A stretch of 64,000 nucleotides of DNA from Lepiota brunneoincarnata (GCA_023014365.1 JAEBUN010000043.1:124001-188000); one strand, 5' to 3'; counted from the stretch's first letter, positions 12,117 to 23,273 are shown. A program made the numbers and translations. Notes: generated from the sequence alone by a model not told the origin.

Positions 12117-14271
12117 ATGACTCAGGCCAACGGAGATCCTCCAACATTCCAGGCAGCTGTACACGAGATTACAGTGTCCGCCAAGAAGCAGAGCAAAGTT
12201 ACTGGAGTCACCCTGTACTCTGTCCGGGCGGAGGTGACGAGGGAAGTGAGCTTTGATGTTGGGACGGGACAGAACAAGGTGACGGTGACAGATCTGCCGA
12301 CGTCGTTGAGTGAGACTTCTTTGAGGTATGTTATCAAGTATTTTTTTTTGGAAGATAAAGCCTCTGATGTTTGGTTGTACAGAGTTGAAGGAAGGGGAGC
12401 TGGTACGATTCAAGGCGTCACTGTGTCCAATACCTCTTTCCCACCGACGTTGACTACTTCGGACGCTATCATAGCAATTAAGGAGAAGCAGGAAGATATT
12501 GAAGCTGCCATTGAGAGATGCAAGCGCAACCGGGATGCGGTGTACAAGTACCTTGAAACACTCAACGCGGAACACGTAGACGCGAACAAGTTGAATGGGA
12601 TTATGGCGGCGAGTGAGGAGAATTTGGAAAATTTGGATAAGAGGATGGCGAGCCTTAGGAAGGCGCTGGACGCGTCGAAGAAAGAAGCAGAGGATGAGAA
12701 GAAGAGGTTGAATCCACCTGTGAACAAGCAGTTGGGTAGGCAGGTTGAGGTGGGGTTGTTTGCGGATAAGGAAGGACCTGTGGTGCTGGTCTTGACGTAT
12801 GGTAAGTCGTGCTCTCTTGAAGTTCTTGCTGCTTGTAATGTTGCGCGTGTTAACCAACCGTGGTAGCCCTGGCTCTTTCGAATGCAAACTGGGACGCTGC
12901 CTACGACGTTCGAGTCAACACACAGACTAAAGAAAAGCCTGTTAAATTGGTTTATCAAGCGAAGATTAAGCAGAGCACGGGTGAGGTACGTATGGCCTTG
13001 ACATTCCCTCCTTGCGGTACTTTTGAAACCAACCTCTCCATCAGAATTGGGACAATGTTCCTATGCTTCTTGAGACAAATGCGCCGACATTTGGTGTCAA
13101 CCTTCCGGAGCTCCGTACCTGGAACCTCGAAGTGAGAGAGAAACCTAAACATGCCAAAGAGAAAAAGAAAAGGTCACTCGGAGGGCGTGTGCACGGCTCA
13201 GCTCCGGGGGGTGCTATTCAAGAAGAGGCCGAGGAAAACTCGGATGAAGACATGGGTTTTGGACTGTTTGATGACGACGGTACGGCTCCTGCACCAGCCT
13301 TGGCGCCAACCGTCGCGTCGGTGCACAATAAAGGCGCCGTGAGCACGACATACAAGATCCCCGGTCTGGTATCTATCCCTTCGGATGGCCAGGTGCACAC
13401 TATCACGATTGTAGAACTCGAGTTGGATGCAGTGCTTTCGTGGGTGACCGTACCCAAGATGGATGCCCGAGTGTTTTTGCAGGTGCGTAATCCGTTGGAG
13501 AGTGACTGGTTGTACGTTGATATGGTTCACTAGGCCAGGATAAAGAATACGAGCGAGTACATTCTATTAACCGGAGACGCGGTTATCTATGTAGATGGAG
13601 CCTTCAACTCCAAGTCTATCCTTTGGACGACTAGGCCGCAAGAAACATTCGATTTCTCGCTCGGGTACGTCCTGCCACTTTGATGCATCGACTCTTCTAA
13701 TTTCTTTTTTCTTCTCAACAGCCTTGACTCGGCTATTCGCATCACCTATCACCCCCGTGTCGAAAAGTCCTCCAAATCAGGACTCATCACCAAAACCTCG
13801 ACGAAGGTCTCTACCCAGCGCATCACCATTCAGAATACCAAACTCACACCTGTCAGCACACTGAAAGTCGTCGATAGAATCCCGGTATCCAAAGACTCCC
13901 GTATCACGATCAAGCTCAAGAACCCCCAGTTGTCTTTACCGACCCTGGTTGGTGCTATTCAGCGGACGATGTCTATCAGTGGTACTAGCGCTTTAGGCGG
14001 GAGTATACGGAGTGGGCATAGTGGGAATGCGAATGGTGGTGGTTCGGATGAAAAGAAGAAATCATTGCCGAATCCGACGAAAGTCTCGGATAAGCCCCTT
14101 GTGTATGCGCAGTGGCATGGTGCGGATGAGGAGAACGTGCAGGTGGATGCGCTGGGACAGGATGGGAAGATTGATTGGATTATGTCTGGGCTTGGGAGTA
14201 TGGAGGTTGCGAATCTTGTGTTGTCGTGGGAGGTCGGGGTTCCGGAGGCGGTGGATGTGTTGAGCACTTGA
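12117..14271 (+). CDS. DUF4139/DUF4140 (mucoidy inhibitor A-like) protein
   Basis: Exons 12117-12325, 12383-12801, 12867-12985, 13045-13482, 13534-13664 and 13722-14271 give 621 residues, with all junctions in phase. The N-terminus (about residues 15-85, 'VTGVTLYSVRAEVTREVSF', 'VTDLPTSL') is DUF4140-like. A coiled coil follows (about residues 100-190, 'EKQEDIEAAIERCKRNRDAVYKYLE'). The C-terminal half is DUF4139 (PF13598): 'LTYALSNANWDAAYDVRV', 'VYQAKIKQSTGENWDNVPMLLETNAP', 'TTYKIPGLVSIPSDGQVHTITIVEL', 'GDAVIYVDGAF', 'IRITYHP' and a final 'IDWIMSGLGSMEVANLVLSWEV'. Bacterial relatives were named mucoidy inhibitor A; the eukaryotic function is unknown. A Gly/Ser-rich Lys-rich insert lies near residues 525-555. 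A partial copy of exon 2 is present at 16155-16385. Confidence 0.88.
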
Positions 14272-14931
14272 AAGTTCAGTTGTATTTGTGGCTTAACATG
14301 AATGTAGTCAAAGGATAAGACGCGCATTACATATCATATCCTCGTACACAGCTTCTCTAACGGAAAGCGTCGCCAAATAAAGGAAACCGATACGCTCTTG
14401 TTTGTTTGTTTAATGTTACGCCTTCCCGGCATAAATTCCTGAGCGCCCTATGTCAGACGATTAGGATTCTCTGAAGACGGCAATATTTCACAGAGCAGTC
14501 CGCAGAAGCAGTGGAAGGTCTGGAAAGAAATGACCTATGGAATGCCTGGGAAAAGACTTTGCCAAGCAAGACAAGGCGAAAAGCACCTCTCTCCTCCACC
14601 TTCACACCAACCGGTCTCATGTACGCCCTCGACTGTTGGAATTTTTGGCTGATTTGAAATTGTTTTATTGTTTGTAAAACCTTATTGTTGTAGATGTTAT
14701 TTAAGTAGTCAACTCTGGTTGTACGTAGTCATTCGTTTGCCTCACGAGCTCACTGAGGCCAAATGAACATGCCGCCGTTGCACGCTTTTTCAACATTGAC
14801 CACACTGAAAAACCCTATGCCTGGTGGCCCCTCAAAAAATTGTAACAACCATTCTTCTTTCAATATTTTTCATCTTCTTGGGTGTGCATGAGGTCAAGGA
14901 CGAAAAGAGTCCTTTAGAAGTCTCTAACCTT
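14272..14931. other. Intergenic, nothing recognised
   Basis: AT-rich spacer after the DUF4139 stop. The last 8 bp (14924-14931) are the left target-site duplication of the following hAT-like element. No gene seen on either strand. Confidence 0.4.
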
Positions 14932-15555
14932 TAGGGTTCTGTCAAAAAATTCCCACCGAATTTCTTACCATGTTTACAAACATCACCAAGCTGAGATTGT
15001 TTACCATGCTTACAAACCTCGAATTTATTACGTTGAAAACATGTAAGAAATTTTTGAAAACCACGGTTTATAATTATTTCGAAGTTTGAAAAGGTTTATC
15101 CAACCCCACTGGATATCACGTTTTGTTCGAGTCTTCGGCTCATCAGAAGCTGGTTCTGAAGCCGTGCACAAGGACTCCTGCAAGTTCATCGGCTTCTCAG
15201 AGAGCATCCAGTTGAGAGTCAAGGAATGAGGCATAGAGTGAGTTGGACAACGGTGGCTCCAGGAGTTCAGTAGGTAGGTTTGCAAGAAGAAACCTCGAGC
15301 AATTGAGACGAACTTTGCACGTTAATGTTGGGCGCCACCATGGTAGGAAGAGGTACTGAGATTTCTCGACTTATCAATAACCAGTGATCAAGGCTTGAGT
15401 TTCACAGGGTCCATTGACCGGGTCATTTTTTGGCGGTCAAATAATATCACTGGGAGAAGTCCCACAGCTTTTCGAATTTCTTACACGTTTATAAACGGTT
15501 TGTAAACGATATTTATACACCATGTCTGCAAATACTGAATTTTGACAGAACCCTA
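14932..15555. mobile_element. hAT-like MITE, 624 bp, with 8-bp target duplication
   Basis: Both ends carry the same terminal inverted repeat, reading tagggttctgtcaaaa inward from each end (14932-14947 and, reversed, 15540-15555), with further imperfect matches such as ATTC and 'gtttacaaac' repeats inside. The flanks are identical 8-bp direct repeats, ctaacctt, at 14924-14931 and 15556-15563. A TAGGG-type terminus with an 8-bp duplication is characteristic of the hAT superfamily. The interior has no transposase-like frame, so this is a non-autonomous element. Confidence 0.82.
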
Positions 15556-15590
15556 CTAACCTTGAAACATGCACCATCACCCACAGGACC

Positions 15591-15931
15591 AGCAACCACG
15601 ACGGGTCCAGGGGGCGGACGAGTTATCCAAAGATGTAGGAGGTGACCCCGCCTCGGGAGCCCTTAACCCAGGATCGGCTAGCACTAAACCGACAGCCAAG
15701 GGAAGCTAGAAGCTACTGAGAGCACGAGCAGTCCGACGGGCGCTAGCTACACAAGTGGCCCGAGAAGCCGTTAGCTCAACCGTACTCCCGAGGGGATACT
15801 TCTCCCATGCAAGCAACTTGACTACAGAGAACTCACCGATGTACGAGGGCATACATAATTATAATGGCTTTGGGCCCTGTGAGTGCTTCCATGACAATGA
15901 AATGAGGTTTCACTCCTTACTTTATCAGCCA
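15591..15931 (+). pseudogene. gag-like retroelement fragment
   Basis: One frame reads as a low-complexity Gly/Asp-rich stretch, a stop near 15707, then an Arg/Ala-rich helix followed by an aromatic segment (GYFSHASNLTT, FGPCECFHDNEMRF) ending at a stop near 15930. The composition and aromatic block resemble the N-terminal part of gag proteins of Agaricomycete LTR elements. No pol sequence is adjacent. The assignment is by resemblance only. Confidence 0.35.
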
Positions 15932-16154
15932 TGAAATCCGTCGCGGAACACACCATGAAATGTGCAGAGTCCAACTCTTCTGCACGATCTCCCCCTCCCA
16001 CATGTCACCCAAGGACCCGGAAGAGTATCTTCGAGAGGTTGCAACGCTGGCTTGAAGGTGCTAGATGCAAGAAGCGGGTACTCTGACTTTTTTGGCCTGC
16101 GAGGGGGTAGCGCACTAGGTTCATACAATCTGGGAGCTCACGGCAAACAACGTG

Positions 16155-16385
16155 GAGCACGTAGACGCGGCCAAGTTGAATGGGACTATGACAGCGAGTG
16201 AGGAAGGAATATGGAAAAGTTGGACAAGGGCGAGCCTTAGTAAGGAATTGGATGCGTCGAGGGAGGTGGGGGAAGAGGTTGAATCCACCTGTGAACCAGC
16301 AGTTGAGTAGACAGGCCAAGGTGGGGTTGTTTGCGGATAGGGAAGGCCCGGTGGTGTTGGTTTTGACATATGGCAAGAAGTGCTA
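16155..16385 (+). pseudogene. Captured fragment of DUF4139 gene exon 2
   Basis: This stretch matches 12570-12810, the second half of exon 2 of the DUF4139 gene, from the 'EHVDANKLNG' codons through 'KRLNPPVNKQLGRQVEVGLFADKEGPVVLVLTY' and past the exon end, where the original GT donor has become GC. Several indels break the frame upstream; only about 45 codons at the 3' end remain aligned. It is embedded between pieces of the dispersed repeat (about 16107-16150 and 16400-16660), suggesting that repeat-mediated copying moved genomic DNA. It is not functional. Confidence 0.75.
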
Positions 16386-16389
16386 TTGA

Positions 16390-16680
16390 GCACTGTAAGA
16401 GCCTATGTGGGGCCACCAGGGGCAGTTCACAATCACCCGGATCTTCGGTATTCTGCCAAGGGATTCAAACGCAGACGGAGTACTTGCCCCACTGTAAGTC
16501 TGGGCTTGCTATAGTCCCTCTACTATACATATATACAGTCCAGTAGCAGAGCACCTAACGTGTTCTGTTATGTCCCTTATGGAGCAACGTTACCGTGGCG
16601 GCGACTCTGTGTGAACATGCTTACGACCACATATCCATGGTAATGTGAGCAGTAGGCGCAAGAAGAAGTGTGAGTTCGGC
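16390..16680 (+). repeat. Dispersed repeat element, middle partial copy
   Basis: Matches the 3' part of the element at 24480-24760 and, inverted, 1920-2130: the 'agcactgtaagagc' start, the 'gtaagtctgggctt' block, the TATA-like 'tatacatatataca' and the 'catatccatggtaatgtg' end. A further 45-bp piece in the opposite orientation lies at 16107-16150. Confidence 0.55.
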
Positions 16681-16853
16681 AATGTGAAGGGGTACAACCA
16701 AGGGGCAACCCCTCTTTGGAAGTTGAAGGAGTTCTGGTATCGAAACACCACACACGCAAGTCCACAAAGAGGATTTTCCGTATTTAGTGAGGGTCACGTG
16801 TGGATTCGTGTTGATCATCAGACGCGTCTATCCTCATCCCATCCTCATTCACC

Positions 16854-19800
16854 ATGCCCGAGAACAAGCGTCACATAACGGAGGTCGAGGAACCCGATCG
16901 ATCTCCTCCTTCTACCAGAGTTCAGCGATCCCTGCCTCTGGAGACTGATCCAGACGATTTGACCGATGCCAACCATCAAGATTTAGATGCCCGCGTCATT
17001 GATCGCGTCGGCTATGACAGAGATGAAGAGCTTAGCCCCAACAAATGTCGTTCTCTCCTCATGGCTATCGTCGAAGAATCAGACGGGATGTTCGATTGTG
17101 ATGGGAAGAAGGCAAAGGCGCTGCTACAGAAATATCCGGGGTTGGTTGATATGCTCAAAGAGGCCTGGAAAAGCCAGGGGTTCAGAACCATCCGGAACTT
17201 GGGTGCGCACTCATCAAGCCCCCAATTTTCCCATTTCTGACTCTACACCCAGCGATCTTGCAATCGGAGCAGCCCAGTGACGTTACCGGAAATCGCGCGA
17301 TCGGAGGTGAGTGCAAATTGATCCGACCAGTCCACTTTTGTTGACATCATTGCAGATTTGAAGCCCGCCCCAGATAATTGTAATGATACCACTCATGAAG
17401 CCTTAGATTTTCGCGTTGTCAAACGCGCCAACACTGCCGGCTATGAGAAAGATGAAGAACTCGGTCTCGAGGGTTGTCGTACCATTCTTTTGTTCATTGT
17501 TCAAGAGTCTGAAGGAAAGCTCGATTGTGATGTGAAGAAGGCAAAGGCGCTGCTGCAGAAATTTCCGGAGTTGGCTGATATGCTCAAAGAGGCCTGGAAA
17601 AACCAGAGATTTAGAAAGATTCGGAACCTGGGTACGTCCCCATAAAGCTCCCAATTTTCTCATTTCTGACTCTACGCGCAGCGACCTTACGTTCTTCACA
17701 TTCCATCAGCAGGCTCTCAGATGCCCCGGCCTTAGGTGAGTGTTTTCGGATTTGCAGGCTCGCTCTTTCTTATACACTTTATAGTACAAGGTAGCCTTCC
17801 CCCAATCGCAGTCCGCCATTTTTCTCAGTTTCTCATCCTTTAGCCGTCGCCAGCGCCTGGAAAGGCACTTTTTCCGGCGACCGTCACCAGCTTTTACTTC
17901 AGAACCTTCACAAGATGTGGTACGAAAAACGCCACCTAGCCTACTCCAATACCGTAGCAGTCATTCAGAGTTCTGGTTCTGGAAAATCTCGTATGGTTCA
18001 CGAACAGGCCAAACTTGTGTTTACCCTCCCGTTCAATCTGCGGCAGTCTTCCGACAACAACGGCAAGTCGAATTGTCACTTTCAGTATCGGATCACCTCT
18101 CCCTTACAGCTCATTTCATTAGGGCTTGCATATCCCTCGCCCGACGACCAAGTGCGAGATCATCTCACCAAGGTTTCTGGCTCATTTGAGAAGACGCGAA
18201 CGCGTTTTGTGTTTTTTTTCAAATGTCTATTTGCCGTAGTAAAGGAGGAACTGCGACATAAATTCGGCAATAATCCTATCAAGGGTTCTGTAGAAAATTT
18301 TGCAACGGCGTGGCATGAACATTTAGGATCCGAAGGCAACCGCACTCGTTTATATAAAGAGGTAGTTGAGCGCTGCGAGGTGTGTGCTACTATTTTTCGA
18401 CCGCAAACTCCTATTCATGCAGAACAAGGCGGGACAGAGTACCATAGTAGGGGATCAGGATGCTGAAACAAAGCAGAGTCTGAAAGATCTGATTAAAGTC
18501 ATCGAGCAACATTGTGACCTTGCAGCAGCGGACGATAAGCTCAAGGTCATCTTATATTTCGATGAGGCTCATGTCCTTGCCGGGATCAGCGCGGGGTCTG
18601 GCGAGAAAAAGTACAATCATTATGAAGCCGTTGGCTCCGCTCTCACTTCATTTATCGGCGACCCCGTCTTTGCCATCTTCCTTTCAACACAATCTTCGCT
18701 GAATCTCCTGGCGCCGCCGAGCAGACTTTGCCGATCAGCGCGAGCACGTGATACCCGGGATTGCCTTCAAGCGCCCATTACAGAGACGCCCTTCGACTGC
18801 TCCACATTGTTCCGTATCAAACCTGGAGAGCTTACAATCAGTGACATCACAAAAATTGAATTTCTTGTTCAGTTCGGCCGCCCAATGTAAACTTTCTTTG
18901 TATGTTTTTGAGACAGCTGATTAACCCTTCCCAAGGTTTTGGAGCATGTTGAACGCCAGCATGGAGAAGAGTGCTGTTTGTTCCTCGATGATCAATTTTG
19001 CTCGTTCGAAACTTACTCACTCTCAATTACATGATGTGGGCACGGTTCCGCTTACGCATGAAGTTCTTATGGTGTTGCTCGATGTCTTGATCATGCTAGA
19101 TTTCGCGCCCCATCATGAAGCGAGCCATCGCCATCAAGTTGAAGGGGTAGCCAAGCACATGCGCACTGCTTACTCCGTACCAGCCCACCGCACATACCTT
19201 CGCTCTGGCTATTCATCTGAGCCTATTCTTGCCGAAGCTGCGGCCCAGGAGATACGGCATGCCCAGAAGAAGGATCCCAGGGTCAATATCATGACTATTA
19301 CCTTATTGCAATGTTTGGACAATGGCCTCATCAGTCCGGGTGAGCGTGGGGAGGCCGTGATGCGGTTGATTCTGATCCAGGCATACATGAATGCGGTGGT
19401 GAAGGAGAATCCAAGTGGTCCTGGTTTCATTTTCAGCAAGGGCTGCCGCGTTTCGACATTTATCAAGGAGTTGTTCGCGGAACGTCATGTCGAGTCCATC
19501 CTCGGTAGCTTGCCGGACAATGTCGTGGAAGACACGGAACGCAGTATAAAACTGGATACAGCATTCTCGAAGAGCATTGTTCGATTTACACACTTTGCGA
19601 AGGCAGCCGACGAAAGCGTACTCGACGTAGAAGCATTATTCGCTGCATTTGTTCGCGGGATGGCTTTCATTGGTTCAACTTCACAGGAGGCAGTCGATCT
19701 TATTATTCCTATTCTTCTTGATTCCGACCGGCGCCTCGAGCCATCGGCTATGAGTGTACTTCTTGTCCAAGTGAAGCGGCGCAAAGTAGCGGGGACAATC

Positions 19801-20331
19801 AACCAATACCTGATCGATGAAGCGAAACTTGAATTATTCCCTGCCGCCCCGGAACTCGAGGCCAAGACACCGTATCTGACGCTCGTGGCAGAATTGGGCA
19901 TTGGAGGCAAACCCACCAAAAAAAAGGCTCCACCAGCCCAGCAAAGGTCGCAAACACCAGAACAAGGACATGTTCCCATCCCTCTCGAAACCCCGTCGAA
20001 GCTCAAGATCAATACCCCCCCGCAAAGAGGAGGTCGCCGTCACGCAGATCCTCATCCCCGCTATAGCATAAGGGCCTATGGCTGCTCCAGCACTGTTTAC
20101 AACGTGATTTCCTTCCATGACAAGGCCGTCTACCAAGCGCTTCTGGCGAAGGGTGATCTATTTCTTGAACACGCTAGGCAAGACTCCGAATCGCAGAAGG
20201 CAGTAAAGAGCCTGAAGCCACATTGGCACAAAGGAGAACCATTCGACTGGGTTGACTGTGCCATTCGCTATGGGAAAGGGAAAGAGGAAGTTGAATATGT
20301 TGAGGTTGGGCAGGCCACTTTCGATGATTAG
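16854..20331 (+). CDS. P-loop NTPase plus PD-(D/E)XK-like 'Crinkler-RHS' type protein (copy 2, full length)
   Basis: Exons 16854-17202, 17253-17306, 17356-17631, 17682-17735, 17844-18379, 18423-18886 and 18936-20331 give 1042 residues in phase throughout. Two copies of a ~90-residue acidic helical header (about residues 35-116 and 137-226), each followed by a 54-nt exon, show a tandem two-exon duplication. The NTPase has Walker A SSGSGKS (287-293) and Walker B VILYFDEAH (465-473). The C-terminal region has a D832-(x)n-Q856-V-K858 signature resembling the core of restriction-nuclease-fold domains, then a Lys/Pro-rich linker and a conserved tail. Family knowledge: this NTPase-nuclease plan is shared by Crinkler (CRN) effectors and RHS proteins and is expanded in Agaricomycetes; the role there is unknown. 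The 43-nt intron at 18380-18422 is the least certain. Degenerate relatives occur at 36180-38745 and 46640-47885. Confidence 0.72.
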
Positions 20332-20535
20332 TCTCACGCAAATAATACCATGGCTCGTCGCTACTCTTTGTTTGATGTTTGTTGGAATCACAATGGATTG
20401 AAGGTTCACTGCTATGTAGAGTCTGGATAACTATCCGTCTGAGGTATTGGGCCGATCTTTCCCATCCTAAGCAATAGGCACTGAATATCCGCGCCTCCGG
20501 AGGACAGCCAAAGCCTCTATGATTTCATTCCTACT

Positions 20536-20955
20536 GCTTAACCCCGAATCCCACTTGCAAGCTGTGTTTTCTCGCAAGAACATTGTAAGCAGGAGGAGGT
20601 TTCCATCGACTCCGATGACGCGATAGCCGGCGTCGAATTGTACCTGAAGAAGGAGTTTGAAAAGATCCAACAGGACGACCCAATTGCACGACTTTGGCCC
20701 AAATGGCCAACGGAGGATGAATTTCTGACGATTGCAGCTGCTGCGGGCGGTTTGTTCGCATATGTATCAACGGCACTCGGTTGCATCGGAGATAAGACTT
20801 ATGCCGATCCGCTCTCGTGGCTTAAGCAACTGCTGGCCGTCATTAACAAGATTACTCTCGGAGGAGCGAAACGGAAAATCCATCTGTTGGCTCAGCTCGA
20901 TGCCCTGCATACACACTTTAAGCCCTACGGGATCCGCCGCAACAACACTTCGTAA
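20536..20955 (+). pseudogene. NACHT-type NTPase (NLR) fragment
   Basis: The frame containing S-I-D-S-D-D, 'ELYLKKEFEKIQQDD', 'LWPKWPTEDEFLTIAAAAGGLFAYVSTALGCIGD' and 'YADPLSWLKQLL' is typical of the helical region after the NACHT nucleotide-binding core in basidiomycete NLR-like proteins. The Walker A/B part and the repeat domain are absent, and a stop precedes it near 20540. It is a stranded fragment of about 120 codons. Confidence 0.6.
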
Positions 20956-20989
20956 CCGAGCAGCCTGGAGCTTTACGGGAATAACTGAT

Positions 20990-21690
20990 GTTGTGGCACC
21001 GATACTTCAAGATCCGAGGTCATGAGGACTTTCAACTTTGCGGAACCGGTGTGGAAGATACTGTTCGTTTCTTTTACCATATCCACCGTCGGCTCGTATG
21101 GTTCCCTCTTTCTTTACATTGGGATAAACAAGCTGAGTATGACAATTACTAGGATCCAAGCCTCTCTGCCGGGTTCAAGCGACTGCGATTGCTTTATGAA
21201 ATACCGATTGAAAGGATCAACCTCGCCGATATCGGAGACAGGAACCAGACATTCTTCTGCTGTGAATGCAACACTTCCGATCAAAACCCACTTACCCTAA
21301 GAGGGATTGAGAATGGACCAACCCCGCGGCCCACACCGGTCGGGCAGCTCACATACCAAGCAAATTGTGATTACTGATTGTTATGTGGCGTAGGTGGAAT
21401 ATGATTCGGAATATCAATATTGGTGGTACAGTAGGTTCACCACGGACCATATAGTGTCTAAAATGATTCGTCGTGATCTCAAGTTAACCCAAGAACGTTC
21501 GCCCAGCGCGGCAGTCCTGCTACTTATTGGAGATGCCTCTGCTTATCTCATGTATGAGTTCAAGACGCCCGATGGGTCTCAGCGCTGGATGTACTATATC
21601 CCCTATCGTCTTGAGCCATCGACGGTACCTACCCGGAGTATAAACTGCACCCCTTCCCCGGCCAAGGATGATCCGTGACATTTGTAGGTA
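20990..21690 (+). pseudogene. Broken gene of unknown family
   Basis: Coding-like text runs in pieces: a segment near 21040-21165 ('FFYHIHRRLVWFPLSLHWDKQAEYDNY') with a stop, a continuing piece to 21377 containing 'FFCCECNTSDQNPLTLRGIENGPTPRPTPVG', and 21394-21678 with 'EYDSEYQYWWYSRFTTDHIVSKMIRRDLKL' and 'LLLIGDASAYLMYEFKTPDG'. The pieces look like one protein, but the junctions are not all normal splice sites. I do not recognise the family. Confidence 0.35.
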
Positions 21691-22373
21691 GATTTTGAGT
21701 TATATTATACAGCCGCCCTTACGAGGATGCGCGAGAAACCGTGGACCAAAATATCGAGTTGGAAGAAGTTAGGTGGTGACTCACTTATGGTATATCCTTC
21801 CACCATTGTCCTGCTTCGACCAAGTGGGACTATGGGGTTACGACTCGAATGGGTGATATTCAGGCCTCCTCGCAGGTCACCATTACCTCTTGACTGCAAA
21901 CTTTAGGCATTTGAAGCTGCATCTGATAGTGACAGGGTGAATATGTATGTACTAGAAGCAGTAAGATTCTATCCAAACGTGAACTCATGTCGTTAGAGTT
22001 GTGTTTGCTCGACACTGCCCCCGGTTGTTGCGATAGCTCAGCTGAGTGAAAATATAGGATGAACCCCTGATTGGTTACTATCTGATGGGCTGTGTCTATC
22101 AGAGGTGCTGGCACTGCTGCGGGTGGTGTTGTTCGAAACTTTTTCAAGGGGGGTATTGGATATATGATAATTAAAGGGTATATTACTGCGTTGAATGCTA
22201 TTCAATAGCGACGAAACAAAAAACCCATCAAAGATATACACATATAGATATAACATATGCAGAGGGGAAACTAGGATCTGAAAGCATGGAAAAGCTTCTC
22301 CTTGATCATATGCCGAGTACCGTGATGAGGATTCCCCCAAACACACCGGAGTCTGAACAGCCTGTTTGCTGCA

Positions 22374-23153
22374 TCATGGCGTCGAATTGTTGTTGGAGGG
22401 CTTCGATACGCTGGATCGAGTACGGTAAGGTTTTGCTCGGATTCCTTCATCCTGAGCATACCCTGCTGGATAACCATCGGGGATATCGATCCATATGAGG
22501 TGATAGAATCCGACGGAGTTGTGGGGAAGCCTCGACAAGGACGAAGTACCGCTCGATCCGGAAAAACCCCACGAATCAGATGATTCAGAAGAATCGGAAC
22601 TCGAACATGATTCCGTAGAACCACTTCGACTCCGACGTCCTTCTACATAAGCCTGCTTCCGTCTCTCGACCAACAACTGGAATATCGCCAAGGTTGCATC
22701 GTCGATCCTCACATCCCAATCTAATTCCTCGAAAAACTCCTTCTCCATAAAACCAAGCTCCTCTATCCCAAATTTGTTCTGTCCGACCTTGACCCAGAAT
22801 TGGAGACGGTAGCGAGTATCGCTGAGCACCTTGGTGGCGGCAATGTATGAGGAAAGGAAGAGGCGTTCTGCCTCGTTGCGCTTCGGCTGTGGCAAAGCGA
22901 AAGCGCGATTGGGGAAGCGGAATTTCAGGCGTTGGAGAAGGGTGAGAGCGGCAAGGGCGTTGATATCGGGGAGTTGTGATTGGTATAGGGCCATTGCGAT
23001 GAAGTAAGGAAGAGCATCACAGCAATTTGGGAGGCGGGATGGTGGGCAGAACAAGTCCACCAAGAATGAAGCACATATCTTCGCCAGAGGCTCGTAATCC
23101 GCGAGCCGTTTTAGGTCTCCAGTACCTTCAGGGACCGCAATTGGGGATAACAC
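22374..23153 (-). CDS. Cyclin box protein, PCL/Pho80-like
   Basis: About 259 residues read from 23153 down to a TGA at 22374. Residues ~20-165 form a cyclin box: 'CDALPYFIAMALYQSQLPDINALAALTLLQRLKFRFP', 'LFLSSYIAATKVLSDTRYRLQFWVKVGQNKFGIEELGFMEKEFFEELDWDVRI', matching PCL-type cyclins that partner Pho85-class CDKs. A Ser-rich tail (residues ~175-205) follows. The frame opens directly behind a 3' splice-like 'ttttcag' and has no upstream in-frame ATG. The nearest ATG (23173) belongs to a 14-codon frame, so the first exon or true start is unresolved. The next in-frame ATG would remove part of the cyclin box. Identity is firm; the 5' end is not. Confidence 0.75.
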   Translation of the reverse strand: MLSPIAVPEGTGDLKRLADYEPLAKICASFLVDLFCPPSRLPNCCDALPYFIAMALYQSQLPDINALAALTLLQRLKFRFPNRAFALPQPKRNEAERLFLSSYIAATKVLSDTRYRLQFWVKVGQNKFGIEELGFMEKEFFEELDWDVRIDDATLAIFQLLVERRKQAYVEGRRSRSGSTESCSSSDSSESSDSWGFSGSSGTSSLSRLPHNSVGFYHLIWIDIPDGYPAGYAQDEGIRAKPYRTRSSVSKPSNNNSTP

Positions 23154-23273
23154 CCTGAAAATGAGAAGCCATTGCCAACACCAGGGTTATACCGCTAGAG
23201 AGAGAGAGAGAGGATGGGTGACTGCGGAAAAGATGAAAACGAGTCAGGGGCTGAGGGGTAGTTATATAGCTGT

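Noticed and set aside
16198..16389. Small gene related to DUF4139
   Set aside because: Only about 45 codons align; upstream indels and a lost splice donor show it is a fragment copy.
17785..17790. A 6-nt exon in the P-loop/REase gene
   Set aside because: It is in phase and has plausible splice sites, but skipping it also keeps the frame; one intron (17736-17843) is the simpler model.
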